In this document: positions 56,071-64,000 of the stretch, in pieces
Layout of the letters: the number at the start of each line of letters is the position of its first letter
How positions within the stretch are numbered: the first letter of the stretch is position 1
Source: Gonatopus flavifemur
Taxonomy: Eukaryota; Arthropoda; Insecta; Hymenoptera; Dryinidae
Assembly (NCBI GenBank): GCA_018340375.1
Contig: JAFFJZ010000014.1
Span: 6,014,001 to 6,078,000, forward strand
Length of the DNA: 64,000 nt
Reading direction: 5' to 3'
Program-made: the position numbers and the translations under genes
Notes under the pieces: model-generated
What the model was told of the DNA's origin: nothing
Databases searched by the model: none
What the model saw: the letters and a program-made list of their open reading frames with translations, nothing else

Positions 56071-56833
56071 CCGTTCGTAGTGGCGAAAAATTGAGTCAAT
56101 TGGATTAAAAATTTCGCATTAACGACATCCAACAAACATGACGTTTGAAACTCATCGTGATACATCTTTTAGTTCTCCATTATGTGTCTTTTAAAGCATT
56201 GTTTGAAAGATATGTAATAGATATTTGAAAGATGTTTCACGCAACATTTTCAGACAAGTTTTAGTCGTTATGTTTATTGGCAATGTATTGTCCCGTTTTT
56301 CCTCAAATGAGAGTGATCTGTCGTGAATGATTTTTATTCCGTGCGTAGATACCATATTCCATACGGAGTAGAATTCAGGTTGAAAATGTAGAGAATACCT
56401 ACTTCATTGGTAATTTTACAAATACTTAGCACTGGTAAAATCGGATTACATGTACATGTCAATGTAAAATTACTTGCATTCTGGTAAAATTACAGTTAAC
56501 ATGTATGTGTGAATTTAATTCTGGTGGATGTGTAAATATACTGGTGTGTGTAGTTGGTAACTTTTACATTAACATATTTCATGTAATTTTACCAATCCTG
56601 TATGGGTAAATCCTGTTGCCATTGACATTTGATAATATCACCACCGAAATTTCTCACAGTGCGGGCATGGGGTAGATTGACCAAGTTTAAGTCATGTCAG
56701 AAAACGGATTAGATACGCACTACCATCCTTTATTTTGAGGGAGTTCCGTGCAAACCACGAAAGGGAACAGACGTGTCACACGCGCGTCTTGAAACTTATC
56801 ATAGTGAGCTTATAAACGGTGTCGAGTATTGAA

Positions 56834-57694
56834 ATGGCAAATAATCAACAAAAAACGACAAATGAGCTGAAAGAGCTCATTTTAAAATTAACAGAAAAAG
56901 TGGAGAATATTGAGTTATCAAATAAAACAATAATCAAAAATGTGACTAGTAATACAGAAGCTATAAATCAGCTGAAGAAAGACAATACCCACATGAAGAA
57001 AAATTTGAGTGAACAAAGGGAAAATGTGCTACGAATGAAAAAAGAATTAGAAATTATGAGAAGAAATACTAGAAATAAAAACGTTATATTACATAACATA
57101 CCGGACACAGACGTAGTAAACAACGATTTATACCTCCAAGTACTCTCTCGGCTAAAGGGTACAATGATACAGGATCAACACATCGATACGATACGAAGAC
57201 TAGGGAGAACAAAGGGGAAAAGACCGGTAGTAATAACATTAACATCTACGCGTTTCAAAAACCTAATTTTCAAAAACGCAAAATTATTAAAGCAAGAATA
57301 TGGCATCAACGTAGCCAACGACTTCACAAAACGAGAGAGAGAGGAATTCAGAAAGCTGGAAAAAGTACAAAAGAAACTAGAAGAACTGAATGTTCACGTA
57401 AAAATAAAGAGAAATAAAATAGCGGTCGGAAATAACCTCCTTGATTACACACAAGCAAATGATTATTGGAGAAAAATGAGAGAAAAAAGAGCCAGAGATG
57501 TGGCATATGAAGAAGACAGTGACACCTCATTGTCCTCTACCGCAACATCAAGCTGGAAGAAAAGAGAGAGAGAATCAAGTACCTCACCAACGAAGCCTAA
57601 GAAGGAGAAAAAGAAAAAGAAAGGAGACAAATCGAACAATCACGATAATTCAATTATGAATATGAACGATGGCACGACAGAAATAGAAGCATAA
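56834..57694 (+). CDS. LINE ORF1 protein
   Basis: ATG 56834 (MANNQQKTTNELKE) is the first AUG of the frame. The frame is also open upstream from GTG 56819. About residues 8-90 form a heptad-rich coiled coil. About residues 90-205 look like the RNA-binding region of L1-type ORF1 proteins (RNKNVILHNIPD, TIRRLGRTKGKRPVVITL, FTKREREEFRKL). The last 60 residues are Lys-rich and basic. Its expected role is RNA chaperone and ribonucleoprotein assembly. It ends in TAA at 57692 with CAA CTA following, in frame with ORF2. Confidence 0.8.
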   Translation: MANNQQKTTNELKELILKLTEKVENIELSNKTIIKNVTSNTEAINQLKKDNTHMKKNLSEQRENVLRMKKELEIMRRNTRNKNVILHNIPDTDVVNNDLYLQVLSRLKGTMIQDQHIDTIRRLGRTKGKRPVVITLTSTRFKNLIFKNAKLLKQEYGINVANDFTKREREEFRKLEKVQKKLEELNVHVKIKRNKIAVGNNLLDYTQANDYWRKMREKRARDVAYEEDSDTSLSSTATSSWKKRERESSTSPTKPKKEKKKKKGDKSNNHDNSIMNMNDGTTEIEA

Positions 57695-60600
57695 CAACTA
57701 ACCCCCCATACCCCGACAAACTTGCTGAAGATCATATTTTGGAACGCGACTGGCATTCAAAATATGGATAATATTTTGGAAACGATAGAGGAAACTGATA
57801 TTATATGTGTCTGTGAAACGTGGCACACATACAAGCTGAGAAATATAATCTCTCAATACCACTCAACGATTGATGTAGAAGCAGTGGAAACTGCGGAAAA
57901 AGGAAGGGCAAGTGGGGGATTATTCATAACATATAACAACAATGTATATAAAGATGTCGGATTGTTACATTCCCATAAATGTTACATATTCATGGAATTA
58001 TTAATTAACCAAGTTACACATATTATTGGCTTAGTGTATATTAACCAATCAACTGAAATAAACAACATACTGGATAACATAGAAGAACATATAATAAAAT
58101 TTAACGCTGAATACCGAGATGTACCCATCATTATTGGAGGTGACTTCAACGCACGAATAGCGGAGGAAGGGGAACTGGACCCGTTACAATTGATAGGAAC
58201 TACGAATGGAACAGCAATAAGAGGAAGTTCAGATAAAATTATCAATAAACGAGGTCAGGAATTGATAAAATTTGCAGAGAGGAACGAGTTGTTTATAATC
58301 GATGGACGGTTTCCAGGGGACCTTCCAGGTCAATTCGCATTTGTAAACACACAAGGATGTTCAGTCATAGATATTGTACTAGGTAATTATACAGCATTAT
58401 TCAAAGTAGAAGATTTCAAGGTAATAAATTACTTAACGAAATCAAATCACTTTCCGGTGAGAATATATCTCAATATGAATAACATGGGAGAAAATATAAG
58501 AAAAATAGAGAAAGTTAAATGGAAAGGAAGTCAGAGTATTAGTTATTCATATAAAACGAGTTTTTCAAGGAATGTTGGGAGGATAGATTTAAATATAGAC
58601 GATATGGCAAATAATCTAAGTGATACAATTAGAAAGACAGCAGAAGATCTGAATATGAAAAACTCTGAAATCAATAAAATGAAAAATAAAAACAAACCAT
58701 GGTTTGATTATTCATGTAGAGAATTTAGATTATTATTGAACTCAGAAAGTGATAAGGTTAAAAAGTTGGAATTCCCAAAAGAAGAAGTGGTAGAACTGCA
58801 TAAATTGAGAAATAGATATTATAGTTCCTCAGAGTACAAGAAAAATCAATTTCATGAAAATAGAATTAATTTAATTGCAGATGCGAGACACTCTAAAACT
58901 TTGTGGGAAATAATAAATTCATTCAGACCAAAAAGGACTATTCAGATTAGCGTAATAGATAAAAATAAATGGTATGAATTCTTCACAGAAATATACAACA
59001 CTAATCAGGACGTTTATAGATATTTCAGCCTCCCAAGCATAGAAGTAACTGAGCTGGACTCAGAAAGAAAATTAGACGAGATACATAACGCGCTAAGAAG
59101 TATGAAAAATAAAAAGGCACCAGGCGCTGATGGTATTGGTAATGAATTCCTAAGAAATTTACCAGATAATTGGATTTTATACATATACGTATTATTTAAC
59201 AAAATACTTAGAGAAGAACAAGTTCCTGAGACATGGTCATTCATAGTGACTAAAATGTTATACAAAGAAGGTGATAAGTTACTACCTGAAAACCATAGAC
59301 CAATATCTCTTGTAAATACAATTACCAAACTCTCCACGTCCATAATCAATAGTAGATTGAGCAAATGGGCTGAGATGAACCAAAAATTACCTGAGTGGCA
59401 GGTGGGCTTCAGATCCTCGAGAGGAACGCTAGACCACATTTTCGTTTTGAATTGCATTGTACAATCACAACTGAAAAAAACAAAAGGAAAACTGTATGCC
59501 CTTTTCGTGGATCTGAGGAGTGCCTTCCCCTCAGTTAGACATAATATACTCTGGCGTGAGCTGAAAAATATAGGAGTAAGCACCAAAATTATAAGGATTC
59601 TCATTAGCTTATACGAAAACGCGCATATGGTAGTCGAAACAAAAGATGGTACTACAAAAGAATGTAAAATAGCACTAGGACTTTTGCAAGGAGAAGTATT
59701 GATCCCGTTACTATTTGCCCTATTCATTAATGATATTGAAGATTTCTTAATTAATAGGGGAATTAGAGGTGTACCACTAAATCACTTGGTCGAAGCAATA
59801 TTATTGGCATTCGCAGATGATATGGTTTTCCTCTCTGATTCCATAATTTACCTCAGAAAAATGATTGAATGTCTTGAAGAATATCTTGAGTTGAACGAAC
59901 TAACAGTTAACACAGAAAAAACGAAGATTATCCTGTTTCAGAAAGGAGGGCATGGACATAAGTCAAAAATAGCACCGATATTATATAAAAATGAGGAGGG
60001 CGAAATTGTAAAACAGTATCTCTATTTAGGAGTGCCTTTTGCTCAATCGGGTACTCATAATGCAGCGACTCAATATTTCTTAAAGAGAGGCAGAAAAGCA
60101 ATCCAGCCTACAGCTAACTTAATAAACAATTTGAAAACCACCAACTTGTCGACTTTCTCGAGATTATATAAGGCTTCAACCAAGTCAACAATAATGTACG
60201 CAGCCCCTGTGTGGAGCTCAAAGCATCTTGGAGAATTAGAATCAATTCAAAATATATTTTATAGAAGAGTGTTTAATTTGCCACAAAACACACCTGGCTA
60301 CGCGATTAGATTTGAAGTAGGTATTGACAAAATAGAGGTATCAATATTTCAAGCAATACTAAACTACATGCAGAAAATACTAGCTATGGAAGATAATAGA
60401 TGTCCGAAGATTTTTTTCAACAGGATAAAAAATAAATACGAAGGGAAGGATGATAAATTCAATTGGTTCAGGCAAGTGAGAGATAAATTTTTTGAGGTAA
60501 ATAAAAGAACAGAACTACCGAACGATTTGACATTAGAGCGTTTAAGTTTAGGAAAGGATAACTTAGTAGCTACTCTCAGAAACCAGCTGAGGAGGGAAGA

Positions 60601-61024
60601 CATGAAGTCATGCCAGAACTCCACATCCTTAACTATTCTATCAACTCTTGTCACAAATGAATCACCAAACTCAAACTATTTCAATCTCAAAATACCTTCA
60701 TATCACAAAAAAGTAATAATTCAATTGAGATTACTGAACAACTATTGTATGAGAATAATAATAAATGGAAAAAAGTATCATTCAAAAGACTTTTTATATG
60801 ATTATATTGCATACTGCTTGGCAAATAATAATAATATACATGCAATATCAGAATGTACTCGATTTGCGGAAAGAAGAATGAAACTCTTCCCTGAGCTACA
60901 AGATAGTGAAAACGTAGCATATGATTTTCTCCTAATGCTAAATAAGTTAGATCCTAACAAAATAAGGAAATTGATAGCGCTAATGAGCTCCACGTTGATA
61001 AAAAATGGGTCGATGAAAATGTGA
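57695..61024 (+). CDS. LINE ORF2: endonuclease and reverse transcriptase
   Basis: The frame is open from the ORF1 stop to TGA at 61024. The endonuclease starts at once (LKIIFWNATGIQN), with CETW, GGDFNARI, NKRGQEL, VIDIVLGN and SNHFPVRI motifs. The RT shows APGADGIGNEF, ENHRPISLVN, YALFVDLRSAFPSV (motif A), GLLQGEVLIPLLFALFINDI (motif B) and LLAFADDMVFLS (catalytic DD). No ATG precedes the endonuclease: the first, at 57764, would remove the catalytic Asn strand. In motif B, Ile stands where Ser is usual (VLxP). There are no internal stops. Confidence 0.9.
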   Translation, partial: QLTPHTPTNLLKIIFWNATGIQNMDNILETIEETDIICVCETWHTYKLRNIISQYHSTIDVEAVETAEKGRASGGLFITYNNNVYKDVGLLHSHKCYIFMELLINQVTHIIGLVYINQSTEINNILDNIEEHIIKFNAEYRDVPIIIGGDFNARIAEEGELDPLQLIGTTNGTAIRGSSDKIINKRGQELIKFAERNELFIIDGRFPGDLPGQFAFVNTQGCSVIDIVLGNYTALFKVEDFKVINYLTKSNHFPVRIYLNMNNMGENIRKIEKVKWKGSQSISYSYKTSFSRNVGRIDLNIDDMANNLSDTIRKTAEDLNMKNSEINKMKNKNKPWFDYSCREFRLLLNSESDKVKKLEFPKEEVVELHKLRNRYYSSSEYKKNQFHENRINLIADARHSKTLWEIINSFRPKRTIQISVIDKNKWYEFFTEIYNTNQDVYRYFSLPSIEVTELDSERKLDEIHNALRSMKNKKAPGADGIGNEFLRNLPDNWILYIYVLFNKILREEQVPETWSFIVTKMLYKEGDKLLPENHRPISLVNTITKLSTSIINSRLSKWAEMNQKLPEWQVGFRSSRGTLDHIFVLNCIVQSQLKKTKGKLYALFVDLRSAFPSVRHNILWRELKNIGVSTKIIRILISLYENAHMVVETKDGTTKECKIALGLLQGEVLIPLLFALFINDIEDFLINRGIRGVPLNHLVEAILLAFADDMVFLSDSIIYLRKMIECLEEYLELNELTVNTEKTKIILFQKGGHGHKSKIAPILYKNEEGEIVKQYLYLGVPFAQSGTHNAATQYFLKRGRKAIQPTANLINNLKTTNLSTFSRLYKASTKSTIMYAAPVWSSKHLGELESIQNIFYRRVFNLPQNTPGYAIRFEVGIDKIEVSIFQAILNYMQKILAMEDNRCPKIFFNRIKNKYEGKDDKFNWFRQVRDKFFEVNKRTELPNDLTLERLSLGKDNLVATLRNQLRREDMKSCQNSTSLTILSTLVTNESPNSNYFNLKIPSYHKKVIIQLRLLNNYCMRIIINGKKYHSKDFLYDYIAYCLANNNNIHAISECTRFAERRMKLFPELQDSENVAYDFLLMLNKLDPNKIRKLIALMSSTLIKNGSMKM

Positions 61025-61429
61025 AAAAAAAAAAACATACTGTATAAATAGTTGGAAATATTGAGGAAGGAAAGGTATATAAATAGCCTGAAATATTAGA
61101 AAATGAAATGTATATAATTGGTTCAAAATATTAGAAGATAAAATGTATATATAGAATGTATGAAATACAAGTAAGAGTGAATCAACATAAGGTAGAACAA
61201 TATGATATCATAAGTGGATGCACCGAACCTCCTTGTAATAATTTCTATGTAAATTGAACAAGTAATAAATTCTATTCTATTCTACTTCATTTTGACATTT
61301 CTATGATTACTTTCGAACAGCTTAATAGCGTCTCTATCAATCACAGTAGTTTCTATACGCATCGGTATTGAAGCACAAACAATATACATATCCTTGCAAA
61401 AACTTGGTCAACTATCCCCGGTCTCCCCT

Positions 61430-61985
61430 AGTGGATATATACAATGTGAATGAGATCTTTTTTCTCATCATACAAGTGCAGAAAGATGGGAAATCGAGAG
61501 AGAAGCTATACGGACCGTCAAAATACCGTGGAAAAACCGTGAAAAGATTGTCGCGAATAATCACACTCCATAGTCATTTTTTCAACCACATTGTGAATAC
61601 CAGCGCAATATTTACATTCACAAGTCATTGATGAATGAACACAATGTGTATAACATCCTTTTCTTCCATCATACACGTGCCGGTTGATGGAAAATCGGGT
61701 GTGATGCTATAAAGATCGTCAAAAGACCGTGAAAAGACCGTGGAAAGACTTTCGCGAATAGTCACACTTTACAGTCATTTCTTCAACTCGATTGTTCATA
61801 CCAGCGGAATATTTACATTCACGGGTCATTATTGGATATATACAATGTAAATAACATCTATTTTCTCTATCATACACGTGTAGAATGATGAAAAATCGAC
61901 AGTCATGCTATAAGGATCGTCAAAAGACCGTTGAAAAGACTTTCGCAAATCATCACATTCTATAGTCATTTTGTTCCCTTGTTAG
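61430..61985. repeat. Satellite of about 195 bp, second block
   Basis: Two and a half units of the same repeat as 17195-18440. TTGTGAATACCAGCG is at 61591 and TTGTTCATACCAGCG at 61792 (201 apart), with AATAATCACACT and ATACACGTGC phrases. It directly follows the 3' flank of the LINE. Confidence 0.85.
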
Positions 61986-62640
61986 AGGGAAGCTCTGTGA
62001 TCTTTCCGAGGGAATAAAGATTCTTCCGCCTCCAAACTTGAAATCTCTTGGACCAAAATGTTCCTCAGCGCTCAGGGAGTGATTCTGGTTTCGTGTCTGT
62101 CTGTCTGTGTGTCTGTGGGGATGTGAAGTATTCTGCGACCGCGCATATCTTCTGTTCCTATTATCCGATCGTCATCGAATTTTCACCACAGTTGGAACCC
62201 GAGTTGATAGTGGTCCCATTTGAGTTTCATCCTAATTGATTGAAACCTGTGGAAAATTTGTGTTCCGCGATTCACATAATTTGACCATATTTTGATAGCA
62301 TGCCTTCCCCATGTCGGTATCATTCGAATGCCATGAAGCTCAGAGTATGATCAATTTATGAGGGGCTTAGTTGTATTGTGTGAATCTCAAACAAATCGGA
62401 ATTGAAGAAAGGAAGTGGTAAGCACTGAGCTTCTGTACACGGACAAAGTAACTCTGGCTGATTGATATTCGTAATACAGATTATGGATTGGAGAAAATTT
62501 GAAAATAAGAATTAGAAAAGAATTCATAGAACATAATTACATAGAGTTGCTCAGAGGATCAATCTGAGCATGATTATGATCTCAGTTTGACAAATTTTGA
62601 TATGATAACAAACATAAGAATTTCCGAGTCTTCAAGGGAT
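61986..62640. other. No recognisable gene
   Basis: Contains a GTCT/GTCTGT microsatellite (about 62094-62117). A 63-codon ORF (62048-62239) has no motif. Confidence 0.45.
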
Positions 62641-62642
62641 CC

Positions 62643-62652
62643 CTATATAAGG
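62643..62652 (+). promoter_or_regulatory. Candidate TATA box upstream of gag-like ORF
   Basis: CTATATAAGG, 100 bp before the ORF at 62752, with a TCATTTCG initiator-like stretch about 30 bp downstream. The position fits an LTR or retroelement promoter. No experimental support. Confidence 0.35.
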
Positions 62653-62751
62653 AATGCCGCGAGCACCGTAGATCATTTCGTGTCTTCTCGCGTTCGAGAG
62701 CAGAGTTCCGATACAGTGACGGGATCATTGTAAAGATTTTACATGTAAAAG

Positions 62752-63675
62752 GTGAATCCGAATAACGAAATCAACGACCAAGTGTTGGACCAAAACGAAG
62801 GACTCTCGAATGAATCCAATCAAGAACAACGCCAGGTCTTCGTCGAGGCAGATCAACCACCAAGTCGGAACCTACGACCGGGTGTTCGAGGCCGACCACC
62901 GAGAAATGCAAACCAGGGGAATCGAGATGAGAACAGGCGAAATAATGACTACCGGCAGTTCGAAAACCGTATTACGAATCTATTAGAAAGATCTCGAGGA
63001 AGCCTTGATACGAGACTCGACGTGATAGACAATAATATACAAAGAATGGAACATCGATCAAATAATATCGAACAATCAAGAGAGCCAAGATTTCTGCCAA
63101 ACCAGAGTGATCATCCAAGTTCGAATTCCACCGCAGCGAGGTCAGATGAAACTCAACATTCTGGTCGATTCAGAAATCTAAAATACAGTAGGGTTCTCAC
63201 GTTATTGAAGGTTATTTCATATCCTGGGAAGAAGGATAAGACGAATCCCATCAGATTTCTGAACAAGTTTGAGGAAATACTGGCCTACGAAAACATTTCT
63301 AACTATGGAAAAAGATTCTTACTAGCAAGATGTTTGACTAGCCAAGCAAAAAACCGGCACGAGTTGAACGATTTTGCCGACTATAAAGAAGCGAAAGAAG
63401 AATTTTCCAAGTTTTTTTGGGGCGAAGAAGAGCAAGCCCGATTTCGTGAAAAATTATTGACGGGACGATATTTTTTCAATCGAGAAGAAAGTATGTCTGA
63501 ATATTTCCTACGATTGGCACGAGAGGCCCTGAATCTGAATCCACCGATGGGCACACACGAAATTATTCGTTCCATAAAAAGACATTTTCCCCAAGATATA
63601 GCGAGAGAACTACGACCAGGATTGACTAGATCGATTGCGGAAGCAGCAACGTTACTGGAGGAAATTCAAAACTAA
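62752..63675 (+). CDS. Retrotransposon Gag-like protein
   Basis: The frame is open over 307 codons from a GTG. The in-frame codon before it is a stop two codons upstream, and no ATG precedes the folded region, so the start is uncertain. The N-terminus is Asn/Gln/Arg-rich and disordered. From about residue 140, helices carry RFLNKFEEILAYENI, EEFSKFFWGEEEQARFRE and EYFLRLAREALNL, the layout of an insect gypsy-type capsid domain. After the TAA the sequence (63676-64000) is rich in Asn/Lys/Arg in short frames, like a nucleocapsid region. The pol part would lie beyond the window. Confidence 0.65.
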   Translation: MNPNNEINDQVLDQNEGLSNESNQEQRQVFVEADQPPSRNLRPGVRGRPPRNANQGNRDENRRNNDYRQFENRITNLLERSRGSLDTRLDVIDNNIQRMEHRSNNIEQSREPRFLPNQSDHPSSNSTAARSDETQHSGRFRNLKYSRVLTLLKVISYPGKKDKTNPIRFLNKFEEILAYENISNYGKRFLLARCLTSQAKNRHELNDFADYKEAKEEFSKFFWGEEEQARFREKLLTGRYFFNREESMSEYFLRLAREALNLNPPMGTHEIIRSIKRHFPQDIARELRPGLTRSIAEAATLLEEIQN

Positions 63676-64000
63676 CAGGAATATTCTAATAGAAGACAAG
63701 GTGAAAAAAAAGGAATAGTAAAAAATCCTGAAAATAAAATTGTACAGAGCAAGTAAATAAGGACGAAGCGAAACTGCAAACAAAAACAAATCAGGAAGTA
63801 CAGAGGAGAATAAACTGGAATGAAGACACATCTCAGGGAGATAATGAGACAAGAAGATTTGACCGGAATCAAGATGAATCCACGAATGAAAGAAGAGATG
63901 ATCAAAACAAAAATAACAATCGAAATAAAAAATCAGTCATTTCGTTGATCCACGACAACGAATTCGATTCGAATGACGACGATAATGAATATGAAGACAT

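Larger units (their letters stand above)
56650..61285 (+). mobile_element. APE-type LINE (non-LTR retrotransposon), near intact
   Basis: Two long frames (ORF1 56834-57694, ORF2 to 61024) are followed by a 3' region ending in a short TTCTA repeat (61271-61285, TCTATTCTATTCTAC) after an AATAAAT. The GC-richer 170 bp before ORF1 (56650-56833) is a plausible 5' UTR. No frame damage is visible, so this copy could be recent or active. The clade is not assigned. Confidence 0.85.

Noticed and set aside
56380..56610. Possible MITE built on TGGTAATTTTAC and its inverse
   Set aside because: Only short, scattered matches of a low-complexity phrase. I could not define ends or a target duplication.
59014..59727. 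237-codon minus-strand ORF
   Set aside because: Antisense of the LINE ORF2 reverse transcriptase domain.

Overview
The window looks like AT-rich insect nuclear DNA. There are spliceosomal introns, a host gene with a DUF4806-type domain, and a dense population of insect-type transposable elements (BEL/Pao, Ty3/gypsy, LINE, Transib, P/THAP, mariner, DD41D, long-inverted-repeat elements). A parasitoid wasp or other hymenopteran is possible, but I cannot prove the order from sequence alone. I see no rRNA, tRNA, CRISPR array or bacterial operon.

Layout. 1-672 holds the start of a retrotransposon gag on the minus strand. 860-8060 is a nest: a DNA-transposon gene (minus strand) is split by a BEL/Pao pol remnant (about 1955-6405), which is itself split by a 1949-bp palindromic TTAA element (3146-5094). 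8251-8740 is a tandem array of about 121-bp units. 10862-14644 is a DNA transposon with inverted repeats of about 1 kb and a broken transposase (family A, Sola-like). 15270-16965 is a foldback repeat whose second copy lies at 53490-55856. 17195-18440 is a satellite of about 195 bp, with further copies at 61430-61985. 18775-26550 is a duplicated segment of a host gene, interrupted by a 5074-bp LTR retrotransposon (19044-24117, TSD AAATG). 26895-33150 is a second family-A-like foldback element with a 3935-bp Transib element inside its left arm (27147-31081). 35208-38245 encodes a THAP/P-element-type transposase with one frameshift.

The host gene lies at about 39.7-47.9 kb. Its last four exons join in phase and encode a coiled coil plus a DUF4806-like domain. 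A DD41D element (44645-46965) sits in one of its introns. 49690-52545 is a tandem-repeat region interrupted by a nearly intact mariner (50593-51883). 52650-53452 is a decayed ubiquitin-specific protease domain. 56834-61285 is a nearly intact two-ORF LINE whose ORFs are in the same frame and separated only by a TAA-CAA-CTA stop context. The window ends in a gag-like ORF (62752-63675).

The most notable points are these. The Transib copy has ends resembling V(D)J recombination signals and an exact empty site preserved in the opposite arm of its host element. The LINE may use stop-codon readthrough. The host gene has a coiled-coil exon present three times. A TGATCAGCGACC-containing module is shared by three otherwise unrelated repeats. 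Most calls come from reading translations by eye against remembered family patterns; no database search was run.
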